Source: Sphingomonas adhaesiva (GTDB taxonomy: Bacteria > Pseudomonadota > Alphaproteobacteria > Sphingomonadales > Sphingomonadaceae). Taken from it: a DNA stretch of 64,000 bases. Location of the stretch: positions 1,858,001 to 1,922,000 of the forward strand of contig NZ_JAQIJT010000002.1 of assembly GCF_036946125.1 (NCBI RefSeq). The letters run 5' to 3'. Positions 8,847 to 17,412 of the stretch are shown here, in pieces (positions within the stretch are counted from its first letter, which is position 1; every line of letters begins with the position of its first letter). The notes below the pieces were generated by a model. It saw only the letters and a list, made by a program, of their open reading frames with translations, had not been told where the DNA came from and did not search any database. The translations under genes were made by a program, and so were the position numbers.

Positions 8847-10477
8847 TGTACAAGTATGACGAATACGATCAGGCGATCGTCGATGCGCGCGTCGACGAGT
8901 TCCGCGACCAGGTGAAGCGCCGCCTGGCGGGCGAGATCACCGAGGATCAGTTCAAGCCGTTGCGGCTGATGAACGGCCTGTATCTCCAGCTGCACGCGTA
9001 CATGCTGCGCGTCGCGGTGCCCTATGGCACGCTCGACAGCCGGCAGATGCGGATGCTGGCGCATATCGCGCGCACCTACGACCGCGGCTACGGCCATTTC
9101 ACCACGCGGCAGAACATCCAGTACAATTGGATCAAGCTGGACCAGGCGCCCGACATCCTCGCCGAGCTGGCGACGGTCGAGATGCACGCCATCCAGACGA
9201 GCGGCAATTGCATCCGCAACATCAGCTCCGACCAGTATGCCGGCGCCGCCGCGGACGAGGTGACCGACCCCCGCCCCTGGGCCGAGCTGCTGCGCCAGTG
9301 GAGCACCTTCCACCCCGAATTCAGCTACCTGCCGCGCAAGTTCAAGATCGCGGTGATCGCCGCGGACGAGGATCGCGCCGCGATGCGGCTCCACGACATC
9401 GGCATCCAGCTTTTGGAGCGTAACGGCGTATTGGGTGCGAAGATCTTCGTCGGCGGCGGCATGGGGCGCACCCCGATGATCGCGCCGGAGATCAAGGACT
9501 TCGTCACCGCCGGGGACCTGCTCAGCTATCTGGAGGCGTGCCTGCGCGTCTACAATCGCTATGGCCGGCGCGACAATATCTACAAGGCGCGGATCAAGAT
9601 CCTGATCCACGAGCTGGGCGCGGACGAATACCGCCGCCAGGTCGAGGAGGAGTTCGTGCAGGTGAAGGCGCTGGGGATCGATCCCCCCGCCGCCGAGCTG
9701 GCGCGCATCACCGCGATGTTCGCGCCGCCGGCCTATGCCGCGGACGCGCCGAGCGATCTCGACCGCAGCGACCCCGATTTCGCGGTCTGGCTCGACCAGA
9801 ACGTGAAGCCGCACAAGGCGCCGGGCCATGCGATTGTCAACATCTCGCTCAAGCCCGTCGGCGGCATCCCCGGCGACGCCTCGGCGGACCAGATCGACGT
9901 GATGGCGGATCTGGCGCAGCGCTACGGCCATGACGAACTGCGCGTCACCCATGCGCAGAACATCGTCCTGCCGCACGTCCGCATCGCCGATCTGAAGGCG
10001 GTGTGGGAGGCGCTGGTGGAGGCGCGGCTGGCCGAGGCGAACCTCGACCTCATCAGCGACATCATCGCCTGCCCCGGTCTGGATTATTGCAGCCTCGCCA
10101 ACGCGCGCTCGATCCCCGTGGCGCAGAAGATCGCGCAGCGCTTCGCCGATCCGGCGCGGCAGCGCGACCTGGGCGAGCTGAAGCTGAAGATCTCGGGCTG
10201 CATCAACGCCTGCGGCCACCATCATGCCGGGCACATCGGCATCCTGGGCGTCGATAAGAAGGGCACCGAGAACTATCAGCTGCTGCTGGGCGGATCGGGC
10301 GCGCAGGACGTGTCGCTCGGCAGGATCACCGGCCCCGGTTTCGACGAGGACGGCGTGGTCGACGCGATCGAGCGCGTGACCGACAAGTACGTCCAGGTGC
10401 GCGAAGAGGGCGAGCGGTTCGTCGACACCTACCGCCGCGTCGGCATGGAGCCGTTCAAGGAGGCGATCTATGGTTGA
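8846..10477 (+). CDS. Sulfite reductase hemoprotein (nitrite/sulfite reductase family)
   Basis: A 543-residue siroheme and [4Fe-4S] enzyme reducing sulfite to sulfide. The two cysteine pairs that bind the cluster and siroheme are visible near the C-terminal third: ACPGLDYC (C-x5-C) at about residue 410 and GCINACGHHH (C-x3-C) at about 450. The N-terminal half has the ferredoxin-like repeat and GHFTTRQNIQYNWI. No CysJ-type flavoprotein subunit is nearby, so the electron donor is probably another protein such as ferredoxin (inferred). The start overlaps the DUF2849 stop and the end overlaps the DUF934 gene by 8 bases. Confidence 0.93.
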   Translation: MYKYDEYDQAIVDARVDEFRDQVKRRLAGEITEDQFKPLRLMNGLYLQLHAYMLRVAVPYGTLDSRQMRMLAHIARTYDRGYGHFTTRQNIQYNWIKLDQAPDILAELATVEMHAIQTSGNCIRNISSDQYAGAAADEVTDPRPWAELLRQWSTFHPEFSYLPRKFKIAVIAADEDRAAMRLHDIGIQLLERNGVLGAKIFVGGGMGRTPMIAPEIKDFVTAGDLLSYLEACLRVYNRYGRRDNIYKARIKILIHELGADEYRRQVEEEFVQVKALGIDPPAAELARITAMFAPPAYAADAPSDLDRSDPDFAVWLDQNVKPHKAPGHAIVNISLKPVGGIPGDASADQIDVMADLAQRYGHDELRVTHAQNIVLPHVRIADLKAVWEALVEARLAEANLDLISDIIACPGLDYCSLANARSIPVAQKIAQRFADPARQRDLGELKLKISGCINACGHHHAGHIGILGVDKKGTENYQLLLGGSGAQDVSLGRITGPGFDEDGVVDAIERVTDKYVQVREEGERFVDTYRRVGMEPFKEAIYG

Positions 10478-10907
10478 GGTGCCCGCCCACCTGCTGTTCC
10501 GCGAGGATACCCCGCACGAGGAGCCGGCGGTGACGCTCGACGCGTTCCTGGCCGATCAGTCGAACGCGACCGCGGTGCGGATCGAGCCCGGCGACGACGC
10601 GCGCCAGCTGATCCCGCTGCTCGACCGGATCGCGCTGATCGAGGTGTCGTTCCCGACCTTCCGCGACGGGCGCGGCTATTCGGTCGCGCGCATCCTGCGC
10701 GAGGCGGGCTATGCCGGCGAGCTGCGCGCGGAGGGCGACGTGCTGGTCGACCAGATCCCGCTGATGCGCCGCTGCGGCTTCGACAGCTTCGCGCCGCAGG
10801 CGGCGGTCGATGCCGCGACGCTCGCGCGCTCACTCGACCGCTACGACCATGTCTATCAGAAGGCCGCCGATGGCGCGGTCCCGGTGTGGAAACTGCGCCA
10901 TGGGTGA
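10470..10907 (+). CDS. DUF934 family protein of the sulfite reductase cluster
   Basis: A 145-residue DUF934 protein. The family's conserved core FPTFRDGRGYSVARILR is seen near residue 66, and DQIPLMRRCGFDSF near 92. It is encoded almost always between sulfite reductase and cysH in proteobacteria, hence names such as putative oxidoreductase of sulfite reduction, but no activity is established. It overlaps the reductase upstream and cysH downstream, so the four genes are translationally coupled. Confidence 0.9.
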   Translation: MVEVPAHLLFREDTPHEEPAVTLDAFLADQSNATAVRIEPGDDARQLIPLLDRIALIEVSFPTFRDGRGYSVARILREAGYAGELRAEGDVLVDQIPLMRRCGFDSFAPQAAVDAATLARSLDRYDHVYQKAADGAVPVWKLRHG

Positions 10908-11658
10908 AGCCGCCCGCACGCTCGACATGATCGACGTCCGTCCCGTCTTCACCGCGGAGGATGCCGCCGCGATGGAGGCGCGCTTCGCCGGGGTCGCAAC
11001 GCAGGACATGCTGCGCGAATTGCTGCAGGGCGAGCTGAAGGGCCGCATCGCCGCGGTGTCGTCGTTCGGGGCCGAGTCGGCGGTGTTGCTGCACATGATC
11101 GCGTCGGTCGACACCGACGTGCCGGTCATCTTCACCAATACGCAGAAGATGTTCGGCGAAACCCTCGCTTACCGCGACGAACTGTCGGAGCGGCTGGGCT
11201 TCACCGACCTGCGCGTATTCCGCCCCGACCCGCGGCTGCTGCGGCTGAAGGACGACAAGGGGCTGCGCTGGTCCTACGACCCCGACGGCTGCTGCGACCT
11301 GCGCAAGGTGGAGCCGCTGCGCCGCGCGCTGCTGCCGTTCGACGCCTGGATCTCGGGCCGCAAGGGTTTCCAGGCGAAGACCCGCGCCGCATTGCCGCGA
11401 TTCGAGGCGGACGAGGGCCGGTTGAAGATCAACCCGCTGGCGTCATGGGACAAGGCCCGCCTCGACGCCTATTTCGACGCGCACGACCTGCCCCGCCACC
11501 CGCTGGAGGCGCAGGGCTATCTCTCGATCGGCTGCGCGCCCTGCACCTCCAAGGTACGCCCGGGCGAGGACCCGCGCGCCGGTCGCTGGCGCGGCTGGGA
11601 CAAGGTGGAATGCGGCATCCACGTGCCCGAGAAGCCGGGCGAGGAACCGGCGTTCTGA
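10900..11658 (+). CDS. cysH: Phosphoadenylyl/adenylyl-sulfate reductase
   Basis: A 252-residue cytoplasmic enzyme reducing activated sulfate to sulfite with thioredoxin. The PP-loop SSFGAESAVLLHM is near residue 50. The catalytic motif ECGIH is close to the C-terminus. It also carries CCDLRKVEPL near residue 130 and CAPCTSKVRPGEDPR near 213, the two Cys pairs that hold a [4Fe-4S] cluster in enzymes using adenylyl sulfate (APS); PAPS-only enzymes lack them. APS is therefore the likelier substrate. The ATG at 10900 overlaps the DUF934 stop, and a repeat follows the stop codon. Confidence 0.93.
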   Translation: MGEAARTLDMIDVRPVFTAEDAAAMEARFAGVATQDMLRELLQGELKGRIAAVSSFGAESAVLLHMIASVDTDVPVIFTNTQKMFGETLAYRDELSERLGFTDLRVFRPDPRLLRLKDDKGLRWSYDPDGCCDLRKVEPLRRALLPFDAWISGRKGFQAKTRAALPRFEADEGRLKINPLASWDKARLDAYFDAHDLPRHPLEAQGYLSIGCAPCTSKVRPGEDPRAGRWRGWDKVECGIHVPEKPGEEPAF

Positions 11659-11670
11659 TCGTCGCCCCCC

Positions 11671-11766
11671 GTCACCCCGGACTTGTTCCGGGGTCGAGGG
11701 TTCAGCACGCATCACCGTCGTTCGGCGCGGAAAACCCTGGATGCCGGAACAAGTCCGGCATGACGG
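11671..11766. repeat. Palindromic intergenic repeat, GTCACCCCGGACTTG family (copy 1)
   Basis: It begins GTCACCCCGGACTTGTTCCG and ends with CCTGGATGCCGGAAC followed by AAGTCCGGCATGACGG. Each end is itself a small hairpin, and the two ends are related as inverted repeats. Further copies are at 25512, 28432, 41626, 56687 (interrupted) and 58861. It separates the convergent cysH and ccm units. Confidence 0.8.
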
Positions 11767-11793
11767 CTCGGGGATGACACCGCGAGTGGACCT

Positions 11794-12433
11794 CTACCGT
11801 CCGATCCCCGCCCGCTGCATCGCCAGAAAGCGATCCACCAGCGCCAGCCGCGCCGCGATCTCGCGCCCATAGGCCGACCCCGGCGGCGACAGCGCCAGCG
11901 CGCGGCGCCAATAGCGTTGCGCCTCTGCCGCATCCCCGGCGCGCACATAGGCCAGCCCGAGATAATAGCGCGGCGCGGGATGCTCCGGCGCCAGCCGCGC
12001 CGCCTGGCGGAACGCGAGCAGCGCGGGCGGCGTCACCTGATCCTTCGCATCCGCCGCCAGCGTCACCCCCCGCCCAGGTCCACAGGATGAAGCTGCGCGG
12101 CAGTCGCGACAGTCCGCCCATCACCGCGCGCGCCGCCGACGCGGTATCGCCGCTGCGCGTCATCGCGTCCGCCGCGACGAGATAGGCGGCATCCTGCGTG
12201 TAGCGGCCCAGCAGCATGTCGCGCAGCGCGATCTCGTCCGGGTCGATCTCCGCCATCGTGGTACGGGCCTGCGCGGGCGCGGCCTCCAGCGAGGGCCGCC
12301 CCTGCCACGCATAGCCGATCGCGCCCAGGAACAGCGCCGCGCCCACCGTCGACCACAGCAGCCGGCCGAGCCCCAGCAGCACCATCGCGCCGAACGCCCC
12401 CACCCCCAGTACCGCGAGCGCGACGAAGCCCAT
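11794..12433 (-). pseudogene. TPR cytochrome c biogenesis protein (CcmI/CycH-like), frameshifted
   Basis: Two frames together give one protein of about 212 residues. The first starts at the ATG at 12433, which overlaps the ccmE stop (TGATG). It has two membrane helices (MGFVALAVLGVGAFGAMVLL and a second ending GAIGYAWQGRP) and runs to ILWTWAG. The rest, VTLAADAKDQVTPPALLAFR to the end, contains a tetratricopeptide pair and lies in another frame. The break is at a run of six G (minus strand) near 12068-12073; five G would restore one frame. CcmI-type proteins hold apocytochrome c for heme attachment. It could be a sequencing error, a true pseudogene, or a slippage site. Confidence 0.7.
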
Positions 12434-12870
12434 CACCTGGCCTCCAGCGTCTTCGTCTCGTGCATCTTTCCCGCCATCTGGGGGGGCATGTACTTCTCGT
12501 CGTGCTTGGCGAGCAGGTTGGTCGCGACGAACGAAGCGTCGGGCCGGAAATGCCCCTCCGCCACCACGCCCGACCCTTCGCGGAACAGGTCGGGCGCGAT
12601 CCCCGCGAAGCGCACCGGCGTCGTCGCCTTCCCATCGGTGACGACGAAGTCGATCGTGACGCCGTCGGCCGCACGCCTGATCGACCCGCGCTCCACCATG
12701 CCGCCCAGCCGCACCGCCTCGTCCGGGGCCGGCAACCGCGCCGCGACATCGGACGGCGCGTAGAAGAACGCCGCCTGATCCTTCAGCCCGGACAGCGCCA
12801 GCAGCGCCGCCGCGACGATCGCGCCCAGCCCCAGCAGGACGAGCGTCAGCCGCTGGTTCTTGCGCGTCAC
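12433..12870 (-). CDS. ccmE: Cytochrome c maturation heme chaperone CcmE
   Basis: A 145-residue periplasmic heme chaperone with an N-terminal anchor (LTLVLLGLGAIVAAALLAL) and an OB-fold domain. It accepts heme exported with CcmC's help and hands it to the ligation complex. The heme-binding histidine is in LAKHDEKYMPP near the C-terminus. The start is the GTG at 12870, giving VTRKNQRL, typical of CcmE, and overlapping the ccmD stop (GTGA). Its own stop overlaps the next gene. The ligase genes ccmF, ccmG and ccmH that usually follow are not here. Confidence 0.93.
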   Translation of the reverse strand: MTRKNQRLTLVLLGLGAIVAAALLALSGLKDQAAFFYAPSDVAARLPAPDEAVRLGGMVERGSIRRAADGVTIDFVVTDGKATTPVRFAGIAPDLFREGSGVVAEGHFRPDASFVATNLLAKHDEKYMPPQMAGKMHETKTLEAR

Positions 12871-12974
12871 TTCTCGGCCCGCCGCATCGCGCGCCACGCC
12901 AGCAACGAGACGACACCCGTCCCCGCGATCACCAGCGCATAGGCCGCGGTGACGAAGGCCCACTGCCCCGTCAT
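12867..12974 (-). CDS. ccmD: Heme exporter protein CcmD
   Basis: A 35-residue single-helix membrane protein (WAFVTAAYALVIAGTGVVSL, then the basic tail AWRAMRRAEK). CcmD links CcmE to the CcmABC exporter and helps release holo-CcmE. Its ATG overlaps the ccmC stop (ATGA) and its stop overlaps the ccmE start. Assignment rests on size, topology and position, since the sequence is too short for more. Confidence 0.85.
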   Translation of the reverse strand: MTGQWAFVTAAYALVIAGTGVVSLLAWRAMRRAEK

Positions 12975-13696
12975 GCGCGCGCCCTCCGACGCATCCGCGC
13001 CTCCGCCTTGGCCGCGGCGAGCATCGCGCGCATCCGCATCAGGACGATCCCGCCGAACAGCAGGGTGAAGCCGATCGTCGTGATCGGCAGCGGCCACAGC
13101 AAGGAGCGATCGATCGTGGAGCTGGTCAGTCCGATGCTGGGCCCCTGGTGCAGCGTGTTCCACCAGATCACCGAATAGCGGATGATCGGCAGCAGCACCG
13201 TGCCTGCGATCCCGTAGAGCGCGGGCACGCGCCCGTCGCCGCCGCGCTCGCGATCGGCGTTCGACAGCGCGATGAAGCCCAGATAGACGAAGAACAGCAG
13301 CAGCATCGACGTCAGCCGCCCGTCCCACTGCCACCACGTCCCCCATGTCGGCCGCCCCCAGATCGCGCCGGTGACGAGGCACAGCGCGGCGAAACAGGCG
13401 CCCGGCAGCGCGATCGCGCGCGCCGCGACGGCCGCGAGCGGGTGGCGCCAGACGAGATAGACGATGCTGCTGATCGCGATCCCGCTCCAGCCCCCCATCC
13501 CCAGCCAGGCGGCGGGGACATGGATATAGAGGATGCGCACCGTCTCACCCTGAAGATAGTCGGCCGGCGTCTGCGTCAGCCCGGCCCAGCACCCGATGGC
13601 GATCAGCACCCCGCCCGTCCACCACAGGATCGGCGTCAGCGGTCGCGCGAGGCGCAGGAACCGCGCGGGATTGGCAAGGGCATGAAGGGTGGCCAC
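12971..13696 (-). CDS. ccmC: Heme exporter protein CcmC
   Basis: A six-helix inner membrane protein of 241 residues that loads heme onto CcmE. It shows the tryptophan-rich heme-handling signature WGTWWQWDGRLTS near residue 120, and the two external histidines in YIHVPAAW (about 58) and NTLHQGPS (about 185). It is the first gene of the minus-strand unit ccmC-ccmD-ccmE-TPR; ccmA and ccmB are not upstream within the window. Confidence 0.95.
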   Translation of the reverse strand: MATLHALANPARFLRLARPLTPILWWTGGVLIAIGCWAGLTQTPADYLQGETVRILYIHVPAAWLGMGGWSGIAISSIVYLVWRHPLAAVAARAIALPGACFAALCLVTGAIWGRPTWGTWWQWDGRLTSMLLLFFVYLGFIALSNADRERGGDGRVPALYGIAGTVLLPIIRYSVIWWNTLHQGPSIGLTSSTIDRSLLWPLPITTIGFTLLFGGIVLMRMRAMLAAAKAEARMRRRARA

Positions 13697-13808
13697 GATG
13701 CCGCTCGATAAGACAGGATCACGGCGCCGTCATCCCCCCGCGATCGGGGAAAAGATGCCGCGCCCGGTCAAGGAATGACGGCCCGTGGCTCGCGCCGTCG
13801 TGGAGAGG

Positions 13809-13842
13809 AAAACGGCGCCGCGGATATGCTCCGCGACGCCGT
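13809..13842 (-). terminator. Rho-independent terminator downstream of the FKBP gene
   Basis: Arms at 13812-13824 and 13830-13842 form a 13-bp GC-rich stem with one G-U pair and a 5-base loop. Read on the minus strand the stem is followed by TTTT. It lies about 30 bases after the stop codon of the FKBP isomerase gene. Confidence 0.6.
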
Positions 13843-13868
13843 GCCTATGGTGCCGTCGGTCGGCCGGA

Positions 13869-14426
13869 TCAGCGCCCGGTCGGCGGCGCTCCCGCGCCCG
13901 GCGCGCCGCCACCCGGCATGCCGCCGGCGCCGCCCATCATCTGCTGCTGCATCTGCAACTGGCGCAGCGTGGCCTCCGGGATGAAGTCCTGCAGCTCGAC
14001 GTCGAAGACGAGCGTCGAATTGGGCGGGATCGGGCCGGTGGCGCGGTCGCCGTAGCCCAGTTCCGGCTTGATCCAGAAGCGATACCGGGCGCCCTTGTGC
14101 ATCAGCTTCAGCCCCTCGGAGAAGCCGGGCACGACGCCCGCCACCGGGAAGGGCGTCGGCTGCTGCGACTTGTCGAAGGTGGTGCCGTCCAGCAGCTTGC
14201 CCTCATAGTTCACCAGCGCGACATCGGCGTCGGTCGGGCGTGCGCCCTTCACGTCGCCGGGCTTGATGACCTTGTAGCGCAGCCCCGACGGCGTCGTCAG
14301 GATGCCGGTGTCGCCCGCCCGCGCCAGCGCCACCCCGGCGACCAGCGCCAGGATCAGCCCGACGACGAGCCACGTCACATAGGCACGCTTCACAGGCTGG
14401 AGCGGAACGGCGGTCACGGTCGACAT
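13869..14426 (-). CDS. FKBP-type peptidyl-prolyl cis-trans isomerase, membrane anchored
   Basis: A 185-residue isomerase acting on X-Pro bonds. It has an N-terminal membrane anchor (YVTWLVVGLILALVAGVALA, about residues 16-35), so the enzyme probably faces the periplasm. An FKBP domain follows from about 50 to 152, with the characteristic VNYEGKLLDGTTFD, PGFSEGLKLMHKGARYRFWI and GYGDRATGPIPPNSTLVFDV segments. The tail is Gln, Gly and Pro rich. It has its own terminator; rpsU lies about 100 bases further along in the same direction, upstream. Confidence 0.93.
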   Translation of the reverse strand: MSTVTAVPLQPVKRAYVTWLVVGLILALVAGVALARAGDTGILTTPSGLRYKVIKPGDVKGARPTDADVALVNYEGKLLDGTTFDKSQQPTPFPVAGVVPGFSEGLKLMHKGARYRFWIKPELGYGDRATGPIPPNSTLVFDVELQDFIPEATLRQLQMQQQMMGGAGGMPGGGAPGAGAPPTGR

Positions 14427-14527
14427 GCGGCAAATCCCGATTCGCGAGCGACCGCGAACGGTCGCCGCCGGAAGAGAACATCAGGCGTGCCGGCCCCGGT
14501 CAGCGGGCACCGGCCGGCGACACGTTC

Positions 14528-14734
14528 TTACCGTGCGCCGTCGCGCTCGGCGCGCTTGCGCTCCAGCTTGCGCGCACGACGCACCGCCGCCGCACGCTCG
14601 CGCGCGCGCTTCTCGGACGGCTTCTCGTAGTGGCGACGCAGCTTCATCTCGCGATACACACCCTCGCGCTGCAGCTTCTTCTTGAGCGCACGAAGGGCCT
14701 GGTCGACGTTGTTGTCGCGAACGATGATCTGCAT
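14528..14734 (-). CDS. rpsU: 30S ribosomal protein S21
   Basis: A 68-residue basic protein of the small ribosomal subunit, needed for translation initiation. It begins MQIIVRDNNVDQALRALKKK, the S21 hallmark, and continues with REMKLRRHYEKPSEKR; the tail is Arg and Lys rich as usual. The ATG at 14734 is the only fitting start. A TATAAC hexamer lies about 50 bases upstream and may be the -10 box. Confidence 0.97.
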   Translation of the reverse strand: MQIIVRDNNVDQALRALKKKLQREGVYREMKLRRHYEKPSEKRARERAAAVRRARKLERKRAERDGAR

Positions 14735-14847
14735 AAAACCGTAAGACTCCGGACGAAACGGGTTATAGCGGCTGCGGGCATAACCCGCGCCGAACGCACC
14801 GCCCCTAGCAGCACGTCCGCAAAACCGCAACCCGCGCGCGCCCAGAC

Positions 14848-15675
14848 CTAACCGACCACCATCGGCGCCGGCACCGCGCGGCGGTGGCGCAGCGCGGGCA
14901 CCCGCGCGCGGACGTCGGCGGTCATCGCCGCGTCGATGTCGGCATAGCCGATGCCGGGCGCCTCCCCCATGTCCAGCACCACCTGTCCCCAGGGGTCCAC
15001 GACCAGCGAATGGCCGTAGGTGGCGCGCCCGTCCTGATGCTCGCCCGTCTGGGCGGCCGCCACGACCCACACGCCCGCCTCGATCGCGCGGGCGCGCAAC
15101 AGCGTATGCCAATGCGCCTGCCCGGTCGGGCGCGTGAAGGCGGCCGGTACCGACAGCACCTCCGCCCCGGCATCGGTCAGCGCGCGATAGAGATCGGGGA
15201 AGCGCATATCGTAGCAGATCGACAGGCCCAGCGGCCCGACCGGGGTGCGCACCACGACCGGGCGGTCGCCGCCGGCATAAGCGGCCGACTCGCGATAGCG
15301 CTCGCCATTGGCCAGATCGACGTCGAACAGGTGCATCTTGTCGTAGCGCGCGCGGATGCTGCCCGTGTCGTCGATCACGAAGCCGCGATTCGCCATGCGC
15401 GGGTCCTGCCGTCGCAGCGCCAGCGACCCCAGGTGGACCCATACGCCCGCGCTGGCCGCGGCCTCGCGCACCGCGACCAGCACCGCATCCTCGCCCTCTT
15501 TGCGCACCGACGCCGCGGCCCGCTCGCGGTCGCGGTCGAGCAGCCCCGACATCTCGGGCGTGAAGACCATCCGCGCACCTTGCGCCCCCGCGGTCGCGAT
15601 CGCCGCGACCAGCGCCGCGGCATTGGCGGCGGGATCGATACCCGTATTGGTCTGGACGACGGCAATCTTCGGCAC
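14848..15675 (-). CDS. Carbon-nitrogen hydrolase (Nit family amidase)
   Basis: A 275-residue nitrilase-superfamily amidase. The catalytic triad is visible: Glu in FTPEMSGL near residue 41, Lys in YDKMHLFDVD near 112, and Cys in ICYDMRFPDLYR near 150. Close relatives (Nit1/Nit2) hydrolyse deaminated glutathione, a metabolite repair reaction, which is the likely role here. The GTG at 15675 is chosen because GAGGAG stands just upstream and VPKIAVVQT matches the family start; an ATG at 15702 in frame is an alternative. It is divergent from cysS. Confidence 0.85.
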   Translation of the reverse strand: MPKIAVVQTNTGIDPAANAAALVAAIATAGAQGARMVFTPEMSGLLDRDRERAAASVRKEGEDAVLVAVREAAASAGVWVHLGSLALRRQDPRMANRGFVIDDTGSIRARYDKMHLFDVDLANGERYRESAAYAGGDRPVVVRTPVGPLGLSICYDMRFPDLYRALTDAGAEVLSVPAAFTRPTGQAHWHTLLRARAIEAGVWVVAAAQTGEHQDGRATYGHSLVVDPWGQVVLDMGEAPGIGYADIDAAMTADVRARVPALRHRRAVPAPMVVG

Positions 15676-15847
15676 GCATTTCTCCTCGACGGCGACCCTC
15701 ATGCGGCCAACGCCCGCGCTGTGGCCCGCGCGCCACACATAGCGGGAAAATTCGACCCGGTGCAGCCATGCCGTCCGTCCGGATCGAATCGCCCCCGCCG
15801 CGTCATCGGGCTTGCGTGGCGACGCCGCCCTCGCGCATGGGCGCGGG

Positions 15848-17278
15848 ATGACCGGCGCGCCCCTGATCCTGTACAACAGCCTGACCCGTAGCGCGGAGCC
15901 GTTCCGCCCGCTCGATCCGAGCAACGTGCGCGTCTATTCGTGCGGCCCGACCGTCTACAACTATGCGCATGTCGGCAATCTGCGCGCCTATGTCTTCACC
16001 GATACGCTGGCGCGGACCATCCGGTGGAAGGGCTGGCCGCTCACCCATGTCATCAACATCACCGATGTCGGCCACCTGACCAGCGATGCCGACGCCGGCG
16101 ACGACAAGATGGAGGCCGCGGCGCGCGCGCAGGGCCGCGACATCTGGGCGATCGCGCGGCATTACACCGACGCGTTCAAGCAGAATCTCGCCGATCTGAA
16201 CATCACGCCCCCCACCCACCTGCCGCTGGCGACCGATCACGTCGCGGAGATGATCGAATGGGGCGTCCGGATCGCGGACAGACACTGCTACCGGCTCGCC
16301 GACGGCCTGTATTTCGATACCACCACCGTTCCCGACTACGGCCGGCTGGCGGGGGCCGCGGACGATGCGGCGCATGCGCGGATCGAGGCGGTCGCCGGCA
16401 AGCGCCATCCGCAGGACTTCGCGATCTGGCGCGCGACCCCGCCGGGCGAGACGCGCCAGATGGAATGGGATTCGCCCTGGGGCCGCGGCGCGCCGGGCTG
16501 GCACCTGGAATGTTCGGTGATGGCGGCCAAGTACCTGGGCCCCGCGTTCGACATCCACACCGGCGGGATCGACCACCGCGAGATCCACCACCCCAACGAG
16601 ATCGCGCAGAACCAGGCGCATTGCGAGTGCGCCGACACCGGCGCGCAGCTGTGGATGCACAACAACTTCCTGGTCGATCGCACGGGGAAGATGAGCAAAT
16701 CCTCGGGCGAGTTCCTGACGCTCGCGCGCCTTGTCGAGCGCGGCTTCCACCCCCTGGCGTACCGTCTGATGTGCCTTCAGGCGCATTATCGCAGCGAGCT
16801 GGAATTCTCCTGGGAGAATCTCGCCGCCGCGCAGGTGCGGCTGAAGCGACTGGTCCACGCCGTCGCCGCGCTGAAGGCGCGGGGCGAGACGCCCGCGACC
16901 GGCAGCGCCGCCGCGTACCGCGAGCAGCTCGACGCCGCGCTGTCCGACGACCTCAACACCCCGCGCGCACTGCCGGTGCTCGACGCGATGCTGGCCGACA
17001 AGAAGGTATCGCCCGCCGACCGCCTCGCGATGCTGGCGGAGTTCGACGCGGTGCTCGGCCTCGACCTGCTCCAGCGCGACCGCGCCGGCCTGCGCGTCCG
17101 CCCGGCGAGCGCGACGATCGACGCCGACACGATAGAGGCGCGCCTGGTCGAGCGGCGCGAGGCGCGCGCGGCGAAGGACTTCCCCCGCTCCGACGCGATC
17201 CGCGACGCGCTCGCGGCCGCAGGCGTCGAGGTGATGGACGGCGACCCGCTCGGCTGGGACTGGAAGCTCAATCCGTGA
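15848..17278 (+). CDS. cysS: Cysteinyl-tRNA synthetase
   Basis: A class I aminoacyl-tRNA synthetase of 476 residues that charges tRNA-Cys. Visible are the zinc-ligand start YSCGPTVYNYAHVGNLRA with the HIGH variant HVGN near residue 38, GWHLECSVM near 216 (zinc Cys), GGIDHREIHHPNE near 237, and KMSKSSGEFL near 280. The C-terminal DALR and short cysteine-tRNA recognition domain is present. The ATG at 15848 follows GGGCGCGGG. A small repeat separates it from the next gene. Confidence 0.97.
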   Translation: MTGAPLILYNSLTRSAEPFRPLDPSNVRVYSCGPTVYNYAHVGNLRAYVFTDTLARTIRWKGWPLTHVINITDVGHLTSDADAGDDKMEAAARAQGRDIWAIARHYTDAFKQNLADLNITPPTHLPLATDHVAEMIEWGVRIADRHCYRLADGLYFDTTTVPDYGRLAGAADDAAHARIEAVAGKRHPQDFAIWRATPPGETRQMEWDSPWGRGAPGWHLECSVMAAKYLGPAFDIHTGGIDHREIHHPNEIAQNQAHCECADTGAQLWMHNNFLVDRTGKMSKSSGEFLTLARLVERGFHPLAYRLMCLQAHYRSELEFSWENLAAAQVRLKRLVHAVAALKARGETPATGSAAAYREQLDAALSDDLNTPRALPVLDAMLADKKVSPADRLAMLAEFDAVLGLDLLQRDRAGLRVRPASATIDADTIEARLVERREARAAKDFPRSDAIRDALAAAGVEVMDGDPLGWDWKLNP

Positions 17279-17282
17279 ACCT

Positions 17283-17335
17283 CGTCACCCCCGGGCCCTT
17301 CGACTTCGCTCAGGGGAGTCTTGACCCGGGGGCTC
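17283..17335. repeat. Short palindromic repeat between cysS and the hydroxyacid dehydrogenase gene
   Basis: GTCACCCCCGGGCCC at the left and GACCCGGGGGCTC at the right bracket CTTCGACTTCGCTCAGG, a motif common in sphingomonad intergenic repeats. It is probably a diverged relative of the GTCACCCC family and may act as the cysS terminator. Confidence 0.45.
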
Positions 17336-17412
17336 GCTTCCTGTGCAAGGTCAATCAGTAAGCGGGACGCCGGATCACGTCCGGGGTGACGAAAGCAAGC
17401 GGGAGAGGCACG

